From Gigaspora rosea (taxonomy: Eukaryota > Glomeromycota > Glomeromycetes > Diversisporales > Gigasporaceae), in NCBI GenBank assembly GCA_003550325.1, contig QKWP01000845.1:13520-77519 (forward strand): a stretch of 64,000 nt of DNA, read 5' to 3'. Positions within the stretch are counted from its first letter, which is position 1. Every line of letters begins with the position of its first letter. The position numbers and the translations under genes were made by a program. Below the pieces are notes generated by a model. The model was not told where the DNA came from. It saw nothing but the letters and a program-made list of their open reading frames with translations, and made no database searches. Below, in pieces: positions 12,086-26,690 of this stretch.

Positions 12086-13221
12086 TGTAGGCAGACTTTT
12101 GTTTTAATATTTAGGAAACATTTAAATCGGCATGGTATAATTGCAAGGTCTATCTGCTACTATTTTTTCTCAAATGGCCCAAGTACAGTTGAATTGGTCT
12201 TTGGGACTGTGCTGGCCATTTCCGAGAATTTTATCAATGAGTTCTAATACTTCGAGAAATTTGCCTTGTTCAAAAAGAAAAATTTGCGTGCTTCACTTTT
12301 TGGATTCTCAGTGATGCTGCCATTCTGAACTGAAAAGTGGAGATGATTCAAATCACACTCACCTCCTTTGATTATCCAGACCAGACTTGTTCCAGTTGAT
12401 GATTCCACAATGCCAAGCATCTTTTTGATCCGTTGACTTTACATCAACTCGAATTATTTGCTGCCACCTCAGCAACAGATATGACTATTTAAAAAACTGA
12501 ATCGCACAACATTCACTCAGACGTAACCTAATACACAGCCATATAAGATGGATGAGAAGGACAGCATAACAAATATTTACAATAAACTATCAGAAATTGA
12601 TATTATAAACCGTCTCAGCCACATAGTGAGCTATCGATAGTCAGAAAGGTATAATTTTTAACAAATAAAAAAAAGCACAACACCTTGTGCAAGCCATTAA
12701 ATATTTTACCAACAAATAATAATCATTGCAATGCTTCAAATCAACGGATAACAAACTGCTAATCTTTCGTGGTATCAGTAAACATGTGACCTAACCATGG
12801 TCGCCCGCCAAAAGAACTAAGTTACAAGCTCAAGATAGTTCACATATAAAATGACAATACATCAGCGATATTATTCGCAAACATCTGTATCAACAGAAGA
12901 GCACACTGATCATACGTATTATTACGATAAAATTTAAGACAAAAATAACACGATAATGCAATGAAATAAGCATGATTTAAAATACATACCCGATCACCAA
13001 AAAGTCAAGAATCCAATAACGAACACCCAAGAACGATGTTTCAAAGGTAAGCGAGACACAACAGCCAAAAAAGCAATCACCGGTTAAAAAAGATAATAAA
13101 ATACACATTAGTAATAATTAAAAATTAAAAAAAAAAACATAGGCATAACAATAAATCATCAGATCAAGAAAAAAATGCTTATAAATACAACCGAAGTACG
13201 ATAAAAAATTTTTGGGCAATA
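12086..13221. other. No gene recognised
   Basis: AT-rich sequence with stops in all frames and no strong repeat. Confidence 0.5.
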
Positions 13222-13312
13222 TCAGATCTAATAGTTCGATAGTTCTGATATTTCGATAGTTCTGATAGTTCGATAGTTCTGATAGTTCGATAGTTCTGAT
13301 AGTTCTGATATA
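13222..13312. repeat. TTCGATAGTTCTGATAG microsatellite
   Basis: About five imperfect copies of a TTCGATAGTTCTGATA unit. Confidence 0.8.
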
Positions 13313-15873
13313 TCAGATATTATATTTAAATATTAGACGGCGATCTTTCCTTTTTAAATAAAAAAGGCAAGATGGCTGCTCACGAGCCGTGCTTGGACGA
13401 ATCATCAAACAAAAAACAAAACAAACATACCCAATTAAAGTAATGATCAACGAGAAATCGAGAAATAATTTTAGTGGGAGTTAATGCTAAATCTTACAAA
13501 TAAAGATACTTACGTTCTAAAATTCAAAATTTATGAAACTATATTATAAAATATATTATAAAAAAGCAAAGTTATAAAAATTATACTTACGCACTAATAC
13601 GTAATACAATAAAAAGATATATAAAAAAGTATTTTATAAATTATAATTTTACAATTTTATAAATAAAATACTTACGTCCTAAAATTCAAATATATGAAAC
13701 CATATTATAAATTAAAAGTAATTTAAAGTTATAAAAAAAAACAATAAAATAAAGGCCATACTTACAAACTAATAATACAATAAAAAGATCATTAAAGTAC
13801 ATAATTAACAATTTCACAATTTCATAAATAAAGATACTTACGTTCTGAAAATTCAAAATTCATTAATGTATATATATTTGTATTACGAAAGTAAATTATA
13901 GAAAAATAAGAAAATAAAGCAATAAAACTTATACTTACCCACTAATAATATAATAAATAAAAGCGTATTATAAAATAGATTATAAGCGATTTTTAAAACA
14001 TAAAACAACGTTTATAATTAACAAATCACAATTTACTTACGTTATAATAATTCAAAAATTTGTAAAATAGTATTATGATATTATAAAAATAAATTATTAA
14101 AGAGCGATTTAAAACCAAAAAGAATAAATTAAATAAATAAATTTATACTTACGCACTAATAATATAATATAAAAATATAAGCAAGTAGCATAATCATAAT
14201 TGCAAAAAATATCTAGAATAAAAATACTTACGTTCTAAAAATTCAAATATATTATATTATAAAAATAAATTTATAAATTAATTTTTTTAAAAAAATTAAA
14301 ATATCTAAGTAATACTTACGCGCTAATAGTTTCAGAAATAAATATATAATGCATGTATTATTAGCCATTTAAATAACCAAATAAATAAATTAATAATGTT
14401 AATGATTGAATAATGAATTTAAAAATCAAATGAAACTGATACTTACAATCTAATAATAAATAAAATATATCAAATAAGCTCATATTATTAATTATTATAA
14501 AATATGTTATTAATACAGTTTAACTTACGCTTTAAGTAGGAGTCTAAAGAATATAAACATATGTGTTAAAATACAGTTTAAAAGACTTAGAATAAAGCTT
14601 ATACTTACGCACTAATAATTAAATAAGGTATGCATTATTGGACTATGAAAGAAGCATGATTAAATCAAAATAGGGTTAAAAATATACTTACATTCTTTGA
14701 ATATTTAATAAGATATAAAATAAATTTTTACTAATTTGAAGATTGAGATAAGTACACAAGTTATATTGTATATACAATTAAATTTATATTTACCTAGCAC
14801 TAATCACAAATATGTCCATTAGATCATAATCAATTAAAATCCAAAAGAATTTTATAAAAAAATAAAAAATAAATAGAAAAAAAAACAATAAATAAAAAGC
14901 ATTTGTTAAGTTATATAGAAATTAAGTCAATTTTGTAAAAGGCATAAGATAGTAATAATTATACTTACCAATACCTAATTATACAAATGTACAATGAGTT
15001 GTATTAGTATGGATCAAAAAATACGTCAAATATAATTCTATAAATAAAGCATATATTTACTCTTCAGCCCTTTAATAGAATAAATTAGAGCTATAAATCA
15101 AAATTAAAAAATAACAACTTTATAACAAAAATATAATGAAAAATCCATACGATCTATTAGTAAGATAAAAAGTATATTAATGCAAATATTATTAGATTAT
15201 AAAGTTAAATAAAGAAATATATAATTTTAGAATAAATTAATTTATACTTACTCCCTAATAATTTATATAAAATAAAATATGCATAATTAGATAATAAATA
15301 TTTGAGAAGCAATATTTATTTAATAATCGTATTTATGCTATAAAAATTATTTTAAATAATTATTACTCACCCTCTAATAATTTGAAAAAGCGTACGTAAT
15401 CATGTCAGTCAATGAAAGTTATTTATAAAACTAATAATAAATGTTAAATTTTACACTTACCTTCTTGGCCTAATTTGTATAAAAAAATGTATTATAGAAA
15501 TTTTTTTAAATAATTTTAATGAATACAATAAAATTTATACTTACGGGCTATATTATAGGAGAATATAATTATTATGATATAAAATAATGAAAGAGAAATT
15601 GTAATTGTACACTTACTATCTAATAATTTAAATTAAAATATATGTTATAAAAAGCTATATAAATAATTTTAGTGTAGATACAATAAAAATGATACTTACT
15701 TTCTAAAAAAATAAAAATATAAATTATTAAAACATAAAAAGCTAATAAGGAATTATCAATAATAAATTTTCTACTTACGCCCTAACAGCATAGTAAAAAA
15801 TTTGTAAAAAAATAAATGTTAGCTTATACAGTCGGCTTAAAGTTTTAAACTAACAAATTAGAAATAAATAAAG

Positions 15874-16030
15874 GGAATTCCTATTTTGCCTGGTTAAAAT
15901 AACCAACTCTTTAGTATTTATGGCTAGTGCTGCTGAAATTATATTAATGACAACCGTGTTTTTATATTAAAAAAACCTGGCCGGCATCAACTTGTTATTT
16001 TAACCTGCGTCAAAATAGAATTTCCCATAA
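15874..16030. mobile_element. MITE with GGGAATTCCTATTTTG ends in an intron
   Basis: It begins GGGAATTCCTATTTTGCCTGG and ends with the inverted form AAAATAGAATTTCCC. It lies in the intron between micro-exons 16073 and 15779. A longer version of the same insertion occupies the homologous intron of the right copy (55560-55934), so it is older than the duplication. Confidence 0.7.
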
Positions 16031-18479
16031 TCAAAATACTAAATTAGAGAGCAAACCTTATACAGTACTTATCGTCTAATAAATCAACAAATAGTTGTAA
16101 CAGAAAAATAGTCAAATACATATTAATCAAATTTAAAAATGTATTTTTTATAGCAATTTATACTTGAATACTAATAATTCAATAAGGACAATATGAATAT
16201 GTAAATTATAGAATTAAAAATAATATCATACATCATAAATTATAAAAGGAGAATCACAAATTAATAAGAAATATAATTCTGTATAGAATTTTATACTTAC
16301 GCACTATAGAATTATTTCAATAAAAGAATATACAAGAATTTATTTAATTAAATCTTTTTTATAAATAATATAATAATTAATACTTACGGACTAATATTCT
16401 GATAAAGAATTTATGAATATTATATATTGTTAGATTATTAATAATAACATATATATGGATAATAAAAGTTAATTATATTTAAGAATACAATGAATATTTG
16501 CTTACTATCTAGAAATTCAGCAGAATAATTACAATGGAAAGAAATATGCATATATGCATAAATAAGTTATCTTATCCAACTTAAACCTTTATTTTAGAAA
16601 TAATATATGATTGATTTATACTTCGGGCTAATAATCAATGAATGCATAAATTATTAGGTTATTAATAACATAAGTTATAGATTATAAGTAATTTACAATT
16701 TATAATTTAGAAACTTAAATACTTGCTAATAATTAACAGAATTATTACAAAATAGAATATGCAAATGTGTATTAATAAGTTATAAAACTTAGTTTAAAAT
16801 ATAATATATAATTTATACTTACTAACTAATAATCAAATAAAGTTTTGAACAAATATTTTATTAGGTTTATAATGACATATATCATAGATTATAAAAGTGA
16901 ATATAAATTGATGATTTAGAACTATAATAATTTTATACTTACGTACTGATAATTTAGCAGATTTTTGCAATAAAAGAATATGTAAGCATGAATTAATAAA
17001 TTATAAACACAGTTTAAAATTTTTTTTAGCAATAACTATTTATACTTACTAACTAATAATAACACAATGAAGACATGAATAATATATCAATTGGTTAATA
17101 ATAATATCCACCATGAATTGTAAAGTAAATTATAAATAAATAATTTAAAGCTAATGCATAAAAATTTTATACTCACGAACTAATAATCCACCAAAATAAT
17201 TACAACAAAATTTGTATCAAAAAATATTTAAGCACGTATTAGTAAGTTATAAAGTTCAATTTAAACATTTATTCTTAAGAATAAAAATAAAATGAATTTA
17301 TACTTACACACTATTAGTTTAATAGAATTATTCCAACAGAAAGCATACAAACATGCATTAATAAGTTATAAAATCCAATCTACATCTCATTTAAAAGTAA
17401 ATATAATAAATTATACTTACCAACTAATAATTTAATAGAATCATTGCGATAGAAGAATATATGAGCATCTATTAATAAGTTTTAAAATCCAACCAAAAAA
17501 CTCATTTTAGAAATATTAATTTGTACTTACACGCTAATGATCCAATGAAGGCATAAATACATATATAATTAGGTTAATAATAACATCCATTATTTAGGTT
17601 ATAAAAGTGAATTATAAATTGGTGAATTTAAAATCAAGGAATTTTATACTTACATACTGATAATTTAACAATATCACAGCATGAAAGTATATGCAAGCAT
17701 GCATTAATAAGTTAGAAAATCTAATTTAATAAAAACTTCATTTTAGAAATAATATAATGAGTTATACTTACTTACTAATAATCCAATGAATACATATATT
17801 ATTAAGTTAATAATTACATACATTATAGATTACAAAGGTGAATCATAAATTAATGGATTTAAAATACAATGAATATATACTTACGGACTACATAATAATT
17901 TAACGAATTATTACAATAGAAGAATATACAAAATTTATTGATAAGTTATAAAATCTACTTTAAAATTTTATTTTAAAAATGCCATTTTATACTTACACGC
18001 TAATGATCCAATGAAACATAAATACCAGGCATACCGAAAAATTAATTGCAATTAATTTTACCATATGCGTATACAATTAGCAATCAATTAAAAATTATCA
18101 CAAAAATAATTGAAACTCAATTAATGAGAAATAATTGCAATTAATTGCAATTATCAATATACCTTGTAGAGCACTGTACGCAATATCTGATGTGACACAT
18201 TTTTTTTAGATAATGAAAAATTAAAAACTACATCGACATGTATTAATATACATATACGTATAAAGAATGTTTTAAAAACAATTAATCTAATTATTTATCA
18301 CACATAGAACGTACTGTAATTGTATACGTATACTATATATAAAATGAATAGTTGTGCACCGCAGTTGCATTAAGCTAGAATGAATATCAAAGTTAATTAA
18401 AAAAATAAGAGTTTTTAAACCTGTATAAAACTTGCATATTAAACAAATTTGGAAATCTTATTCTAACGCTAATTAGAGC

Positions 18480-20130
18480 TCATACAAAATATAAACATAT
18501 ATCGCTATGTAATACAATATTGAAGTTTAATTTCATGTTAGTCTTAATTCGGTTAACATCTTGAATTGACCACATTTTATCGTTCATTCTTAGAAGCAGA
18601 AGATTTTCTAAAGTATATGGATCAAGGGACTTCCTCCAGTCTGTATAATAGTATTTGACAATTGAAAACAAACGTTCTACCGCATTGGATGTGGGTGGAA
18701 TAAGATTCATATCCATGTATTTTGATTCTTCTAGTTTGCGCTTTTTTGCAACACGTTCTTTCATAGTCATAGATCCTTCTACTGTTGGTTGTATTTTCTG
18801 TTCCACAATAAATTCTTGAAGTTTTTCTCTTTCAGTGAAGGTTAGTGCAGCTTCCTGCTTTCGTAAAACTTTAACCATGGCATTTTCAAAAAGAGAATCA
18901 TGAATTATCAATGCATTTCTTCCTAATCAATCTTCTAATTCCGGACATTCTTCAATTAACAAATCAAAGTAAGCACGAACATCATCTAAATTCATTGATT
19001 CATTTTGTAAATCATTAGTAGCTTCAGAAAAATATTTAAGTTGATTGATAAAACTATCAACTTCATTTAGGTTTAATTGCTCTACTAACAAAATATCTCG
19101 AGCTAAAAGATAAAAAAAAAATAAATAAAATAAATAAAAAATAGAAAATAAATAAACCAAAAAAATAAAAAAAAAATTGTATAAACCCGAAAATCCATTA
19201 GCCTGAGTAATATGAGGAATAAGTTTTTCATTTTCTTTACACTCATCCAACGGGTTGCATTATCTAATATAGGCATTAAGGATGTTACCTTTGCAAGTTT
19301 TCCACGATTCTTATAGGTTTGCATCATAATTACAATCGCACGAATTTGATTTACAAGAATAGATGATGAACTAATAAGATCATTAACCGCTAAATTCAGA
19401 CGATGCGATGCACATCCTACAAGTGGAAGATCTAAGTCATTGGCTATTTTTTGTTAGTACTACAGTTATCTCCTGAAATAAACAAGATGTTTTGAACATT
19501 CTTATCATATGATTCTAAAACATCTTTAAAGAATCTAACATGCGCATCTGCACTCTGAGTACTGCGGCCTTCAAATGGTGAAAATGCTAATAGAACCAAA
19601 TTTCTGGATTTGTGAACTGTTTGGTAAACACCAAACAATCCAACAAAATGAATTCCATTATTCGTCCATCCGTCAAACATAATTCCGATTTTTTCTGGCA
19701 AAATCATTTTTATTCTTTCTCGTACAAGATCTGCTAAGCTGTTAAAATACTTGCTAACTGTGGAAACATCCAATTTTGAAAGACTGGTATGTGCAACAAA
19801 ATCAGGATTTTCGCATGCATTAAAAGGTAATCTACATTTCACAATGAGGCTTATCCAGTTGAAAACATTATGCACACTTGTATTATAATTAATAATATTA
19901 TCGTTATTATTTGATGTGGAAGAAACATCAAATTCAGTACATTGATGGTAAATCAACTTGAAATGTTCATGCTTCGCATCTAAATGATTCATTAAATTCG
20001 TAAAGCCAGTTCCTTTTTTTGGGGTTATTGTCTGTGATCCGGGAGGACATAAGTTACATTGATGCTTGCCGTCATCTATAGGGCTAAAAAAAGCCTCGAC
20101 ATAACACTTGTTTGAAACTTTTGCATTCAT
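18480..20130 (-). pseudogene. Broken hAT transposase
   Basis: The N-terminal piece (19444-20130, 228 residues) starts MNAKVSNKCYVEAFF. It has a BED-type zinc finger (C25, C28, H49, H54) and the RNase H-like core motif IMFDGWTNNGIHFVGLF. A middle piece near 19200-19327 has DNATRW. The C-terminal piece (18480-18911) has the dimerisation signature IPPTSNAVERLFSIV. At least two frame changes separate the pieces, and an A-rich low-complexity run at about 19105-19180 interrupts the middle. It would have cut and pasted the host element; now inactive. Confidence 0.88.
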
Positions 20131-20169
20131 TGAATAAATTTTAAAAATGAAAAAAATGAGTGCACTATT

Positions 20170-20365
20170 TTGACTGCGTGTCTTTAAAATAGTAATTTTC
20201 TTTTGTTATGTAAATTTATTTAACTCGATTCATTATTCAAGTTTGACGCAATAAATTAATATAATCTTGACGTGCGTGTTTTTAAAATTGTAATTTTCTT
20301 GTGTTATGTAAATTTATTTACTCAAGTTTGACGCAATAAATTACCGGTAATATAATCTTAGCGGC
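20170..20365. repeat. Two tandem 95-100-bp repeats inside the hAT element
   Basis: GCGTGT(C/T)TTTAAAAT...TTGACGCAATAAATTA occurs twice in a row, just upstream of the transposase start. It may be subterminal transposase-binding sequence. Confidence 0.65.
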
Positions 20366-20411
20366 GAATATATGAAATGCAGGCTAATTACGTAAAAATT
20401 GGAATCGGCCA

Positions 20412-20534
20412 GGTCGGCTCTCCAAAGTGCTATTACACAATATAAAATTACAATCGACAAGTTATTGATATTGATATAGATAACTTGTCGATTATAATTT
20501 TATATTGTGTAACAGCACTTTGGAGGGCCGACTC
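20412..20534. repeat. Palindromic MITE nested in the hAT element
   Basis: The arms begin GGTCGGCTCTCCAAAGTGCT and end AGCACTTTGGAGGGCCGACT, with about 55 bp of complementary sequence on each side of a short GATATTGATATAG loop. Confidence 0.8.
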
Positions 20535-22043
20535 TAAAAATTGCAATTAATTGACCAATTGTCCCCGCGCCACCAATCAATTAATTGAGTTCGAAAAATT
20601 GCAATTAATTGCCCCCACAATCAATTATTCGGTAGGCCTGATAAATACATATATAATTAGGTTAATAACATCAATTATTTAGATTATAAATGCAAGTCAT
20701 AACTCGATAATTTTAGAAATTAGTGAATTTATACTTACGGGCTAATAATTTAATAGAATTGCGTATTTCAATAAAAATATAAAAATTAGTATTAATAAGT
20801 TGTAAAATACAAAATTAAAATTCATTATAAAATAATCACTTATTTTACCGCCTAATAATTCAATGAATATGTGAATATATATGCCATTAAGATTATAAAA
20901 TTAAATCTAATTTAAAATTTAGACATATAATAATTTTATACTTACCTACTAATAATTTAACAGAATCATTGAAATAGTATGCATACATATATTAATAAGC
21001 TATAAAATCCCAATTTAAAAACTTATCAGTTATATAGGAATAATATAAAGATTTATACTTACTAGCTAATAAGTCAATGAATACGTGAATATCAATAATA
21101 AAATAAATCAGATTTTAAAAGTAAATCATAATCAATAATTTTAAATACATTGTATTTTATACTTACTCCCTAATAATTTAACAGAATTATCGTAATAATA
21201 AAATATACAAACAAGTAACATTAAGTTATAAAATTCCAATTTAATAAAACCTTTATTTTCGAAATAATATAATGATTTATACTTACTTGCTAATAATCCA
21301 ATGAAGTATATACATTATAATAGATTATAAAAGTGTATTATAAATTGAATAATTTCGAAATACAATAAATTTTATACTAACGGACTAATAATTGGATAAA
21401 GTATAAGTATGTGTGAATTATATATTATTAGATTAATAATAATATGCATCATAAATTGTATAAAGTGAATCATATATTAATGTTCTAGAAATAATAATTT
21501 TATACTTACTCACTAATAATTAAAGAATTATTTAACAAAAAAATAAGCAAATACGCACTAAAATACATTTTAAAAACTTATTTTAGAAATAATATAGCAA
21601 TTTATACTTACAAACTAATAATTAAATGAAGATATGAATATATGCATCAGCAATTATTAATAAAATATATCATAGATTATAAAAGTATACCATAAATTGA
21701 ATTTTATACTCACGGACTAATAATTAATGAATATTATATGAACATGTAAGTCATTAAGTTAATAATAATATATGGCATAAATTATAAAGCTGAACACATA
21801 TAAATTTATGATTTTAAAAATATAACAGTTTTTTATACTGACCGACTGTGTTAATTTAACAGCATTGCAGCAAAAGAATGTCAAACATGTATTATAAAAT
21901 TCCAATTTAATAAAACCTTATTTTAGAAATAACATAGATATCTATACTTACGGGCTAATAATCCAATGGAAAATATATTAATGCATACGGTATATAATTA
22001 GGTTAATAATACATTCATAAATATAATTTTGATGATTTAAACA

Positions 22044-22408
22044 GTTTTACTAAATCACACCACTGGCGTTCAACACCAGCATCGGAAATTAGATATCTAC
22101 CCCAGTATCGCCATCAAAAATTCACCCCCACGTGATCAATACCAAAAGTTCGTTTATGTTAGGTTAGGGTTAGGGTGAGTGCTCAGTTAGGGTTTGGGTT
22201 TAGGTTGTTATATAGTAAATTGCTCAAGAAAAACTTTTTTTTAGTTAAAAAAAGTGATTTCTTATGCAAACTTGTTTGTTTTGAATTTTCCTGATCGTGT
22301 TACGTTACACCAAATTATGACACATGATTTTCCGACCTACTTTCCGATGATGTTCCGATCTAATTTCCAACACTGGCGTTGAACGCCAGTGGTGTGCTTT
22401 AGTAAAAC
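22044..22408. mobile_element. MITE with GTTTTACTAAA(T/G)CACACCACTGGC ends
   Basis: Long inverted ends read GTTTTACTAAATCACACCAC and, from the other side, GTTTTACTAAAGCACACCAC, continuing through TGGCGTTCAAC. The interior contains GGTTAGGGTTAGGGTGAG. It is absent from the homologous right intron near 59320. Its core resembles the MITE at 62612-62870. Confidence 0.85.
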
Positions 22409-23026
22409 CGATTTTAAAAATACAATGAATTTTATACTTACGGTCTAATAATACATATACATCAGATTATACGGTAGTAGTAAATTATAAATTGATAATT
22501 TTTAAAATACAATAAATTTTATACTACCGTCTAATAATTTGGCAAAATTATTTCAATAGAAGAATATGTAAGCATGCATCAATAAAATATAAAAATCTAA
22601 TGAAATAATGATTTTAGAAATAATGTAGTAGTTTATACTTACTCACTAATCACCCCATAATGACCCAATAAAGGCATAAATGTATATATAACAATAACGT
22701 CAATCATATATTATAAAAGTGAATTATGACTTGAATGATTTTAAAATGCAGTACAATGAATTTATATTTACCGACTAATAAATTAACAAAATATTGCAAT
22801 AAAAGAATATGCAAATATGTATTAATAATGATAAGTTATAAAATAAAACCTTTATTTTAAAAATAACAATGATTTAGACTTACGGACTAATAAACCAATT
22901 GAAAATATGCGAAAATATATATCATTAGATTAGTAATAACATCAATCATAGATTACAAAAGTGTACCATAAATCAGTAGTTTTAAGAATTACAACAAACG
23001 AATAGGAAACATGCATTAATAAATTA

Positions 23027-25060
23027 TAATCCATTTAAAAAGCTTATTTTAGAAAAAATTAATTGTTTATACTTTGGTCTAATAATCCAACGAATATATA
23101 AAAATATATAAATTTATATAATTAGGTTAATAATATATATCTTTAATTATAAAAGAGATTCGTAAATTAATAATTTTAAAAATACAACGAATTTTATACT
23201 TACGGTCTAATAATTTATCAGAATCATTGTAACCGAAAATATGCGTACATTTATTAATAAGTTATGAAATCCAACTTAAAAATCATTTTAAAATCTAAAT
23301 CATACTTACTCCCTAATAATCCAATGATTTATATGTGATATATGTATCATTGGGTTAATAATGACACGCGTTATGAATAATAAAAGCCAATATATATTAA
23401 ATTATTTATACTTACATACTAATAGTCCAATAAATAATATATAAATTATGAATCATTGGGAATAAATTAAATAAATTCATGAAATTATATTTACTGTCTA
23501 GAAGCCCAATAGAAGAATATGTATAGTAGGTTATGAAAAGTTATTAAAGATACAATTTTAAGAATAAATATATTATGATTATACTCACGGACTGATAATC
23601 CGATTAAAAACAGTAAAATTATGAAAAAACACATATCAAATTTTATTACAAATTAATAAGTATAAAATCGTAAAATAGAAATTATAAATTATGTTATAAA
23701 AATCAATTAGAAAAGTAAAATTTAAAAATAATAAGTAATATTTTAAAATAAATGAATTGAGATGATACTTACGCGCTAATAATTACAAAAGAATCCATGA
23801 TAAATATGTATTATTAAGTTGCAAAAAGAAAATTAAGGAAGCATAATTTAAAAATCAAAAACTTCATAAAGTATTATTTCATACCCAGGGCTAATAACAA
23901 CATAAATGAAGACAAATTACAACATGTCATTAAAGTTGAAATATAATTGAAAATGACAAACAGTTCATACTAACGTACTAGTAATTCAACAGAAAGAATT
24001 AAATTTTTTTTTTAAAAAACAATGCGAATTTATNATAAATTATAATCCATTTAAAAAGCTTATTTTAGAAAAAATTAATTGTTTATACTTTGGTCTAATA
24101 ATCCAACGAATATATAAAAATATATAAATATATAATTGGGTTAATAATAATGTTTCGTTAATTATAAAAGAGCTCGTAAATTAATAATTTTAAAAATAGA
24201 ATGAATTTTATACTTACGGTCTAATAATTTATCAGAATCATTACAACAGAAATATGCGTACATGTATTAATAAGTTATGAATCCAACTTAAAAATCATTT
24301 TAAAAATCATAAATTATACTTACTCCCTAATAATCCAATGATTTATATGTGATATATGTATCATTGGGTTAATAATGACATGCGTTATGAATAATAAAAG
24401 CCAATCATATATTAAATTATTTATACTTACATACTAATAGTCCAATAAATAATATGTGAATATATGAATTATTGGGAATAAATTAAATAAATTCATGAAA
24501 TTATATTTACTGTCTAGTATCTCAATAGAGGAATATGCATAGTAGGTTATGAAAAGTTATCAAATGTACAATTTTAAGAATAAATATATTATGATTATAC
24601 TCATGGACTAATAATCCGATTAAAACAGTAAAATTATGAAAAAACACATATTAAATTGTTTTACAATTTAATAAGCATAAAATCGTAAAATAGAAATTAT
24701 AAAATATGTTATAAAAATCAATTAGAAAAACAAAATTTAAAAATAATAAGTAACATTTTAAAATAAATGAATTGAAATGATACTTACGCACTAATAATTA
24801 CAAAAGAATGCATGATAAATATGCATTATTAAGTTTGTAAAAGTAAATTAAGGAAGCATAATTTAAAAACAAAAACTTTATAAAGTATTTTTTCATACCC
24901 AGGACTAATAACAACATAAATGAAGACAAATTACAATATGTCATTAAAGTCGAAATATAATTGAAAATGACAAACAGTTCATACTAACGTACTAGTAATT
25001 CAACAGAAAGAATTAAATTTTTTTTTTAAAAAACAATGCGAATTTATTAATAAATGATAT
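23027..25060. repeat. 1-kb tandem duplication carrying nine micro-exons
   Basis: Unit 1 (23027-24033) and unit 2 (24035-25060) each carry the exons matching right-copy 60016 to 60916. Unit 2 is almost identical to right-copy 59970-60990, while unit 1 is more diverged. An ambiguous base (n) sits exactly at the junction, position 24034, so a misassembly must be considered. If real, it adds 33 nt (11 codons) without shifting the frame. Confidence 0.7.
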
Positions 25061-26129
25061 CATAATATAATTTATACTCACTGTTTACTAATCGATCAAT
25101 GAGTTTATCATGAGGAATCAAAATTTAAATAGATAATTTTAAAGTATATATAACAGATAAAGTGATAGTAAACACTAATTAGAAAAAATTAATATGATTA
25201 CTGGTAATTTTAATGATACATACTTTCGTTCTTGGTAAGCTTCACTAATAAATAAAAAACATATAAGAATGAATATCATTAATTTATAAAAGCAATAGAA
25301 AATGTAATGTAAATAAAAGTACTTACTAACTAGTAATTAATGAAAAAAAGAAATTATAATTGTAGATTGATCATTATTATATAAATAAAATAATATTTAT
25401 ATTTACATCTTAGCCGCCCTGAGAATTTGGTGTAAATGTGTAATATTAGAAGTATAACATCAACAGTTTAATATTTGAGTATAATATTAGAAGATAACAT
25501 TAGAAGTATAACATTTATAAAATTAAAAGTATAGAATGACAATTTACAAAAAAATGCAATAAATTTTATATTTATGTAAATCTGAGAATTTATATACATA
25601 TTATTAGAATAATTTAAACATTCAAATCATTATAAATTCAATAAAGTTTACACTTACGCACTAATAGTCGATAAAAGAGCGTATTTTATTGCATAACAAA
25701 AGTTGATTAGAATATTTCAAGTCATAAATCTAAAACAATAATTTTTTAAAAAAAATGAATCCAAATAATTTTACTTACGTCTAATAAAGTAATAACAGAA
25801 TATCACATATTTGTTGAATGATAAATTACATCACTTATTTCTCCTACCAAATACTTCAGAAAGCTAATGTCAATCCTTTTACAAAAACAAAGATTTAAGT
25901 GGCGAACAGATATATATTGAATAAGCAATTTTAGAAAAGCACAATTTAATATAAAATAAATCAAATAACAGATAAGCAAATAATTACCCAATACTAATAA
26001 TAAAGTCAATACAACAAATTACATAAAATAATAATTTTATGAAAAATATAGTATAGTTACACGCTAATTATACGACAAAAGAATGTGAAAAATGCGTTAT
26101 AATTTAAAATATATACAATAATGAAAGGA

Positions 26130-26690
26130 TTTAATCAGACTTGCAGCAATTATTAGCCGACTTTGAACAAACTTTAAAAAATTAGAACTTTTAGATTAGG
26201 GTTGTCAAATTACAGTAATTTTATGTAACTTTGTGTAATTTTGAGTAAGATTCAATAAATGAAAGTTCATGTAATTGTAATTTTGAATACACGACATTTA
26301 GTTTCGGAGATTAAATTGTACATTCAAATCAAATGATGCAATAATACTTGCCAAATTTTTGTGACTCTGGCACTTTATGTATGACTGATGAAAATTACAT
26401 GTAAAACTGTAATTTATGTAATACAGCCATAATTCGGATAAAATATAGAATACTGAATTATGTCACAAATAAGCACCACGCACTATACCATTTTTAAATG
26501 CCAGATTAGCGGGAATAACTTGGCTAAAATCTCATTACGATGTCTGCTAATCTGACATTCAAAAAATGAATTGCGGCAAATACGAAAATTGAAATTATTT
26601 TGATAACTTATTAGCAAAATTGAAGTGTTTTTTTTTTTTTTTACAATATTTGTACAAAGTCAACAAATAATTACAATAGGGAGTTCAACA
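26130..26690. repeat. Old intronic insertions shared by both gene copies
   Basis: The intron between micro-exons 26719 and 26061 is over 600 nt. It contains a piece rich in GTAATTTTATGTAACTT words and a palindrome AAATGCCAGATTAGC...GCTAATCTGACATT (26497-26570). The right copy has the same pieces plus two further MITEs, so the base insertions predate duplication. Confidence 0.6.

Larger units (their letters stand above)
5412..13481. mobile_element. 8-kb compound insertion in the left gene copy
   Basis: Alignment to the right copy (52797-52878) shows that one intron there is about 78 nt, whereas here its halves are separated by about 8.07 kb. The block carries Sel1/TPR gene remains, several MITEs and AT-rich filler. 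No terminal inverted repeat or transposase spanning the whole block was recognised. It may be one large element or several successive insertions. Confidence 0.6.
18026..20640. mobile_element. hAT DNA transposon with 8-bp target duplication
   Basis: The inverted ends CAGGCATACCGAA and TTCGGTAGGCCTG are flanked by the direct repeat ATAAATAC (18018-18025 and 20641-20648), the 8-bp signature of hAT elements. It carries a broken transposase gene. The right gene copy lacks it and shows the uninterrupted site near 57945, so it inserted after the locus duplication. Subterminal regions are rich in CAATTAATTGCAATT words. Confidence 0.92.

Noticed and set aside
25803-26009. 68-residue hydrophobic minus-strand frame
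   Set aside because: It overlaps an intron and one micro-exon of the left gene and is not kept in the right copy.
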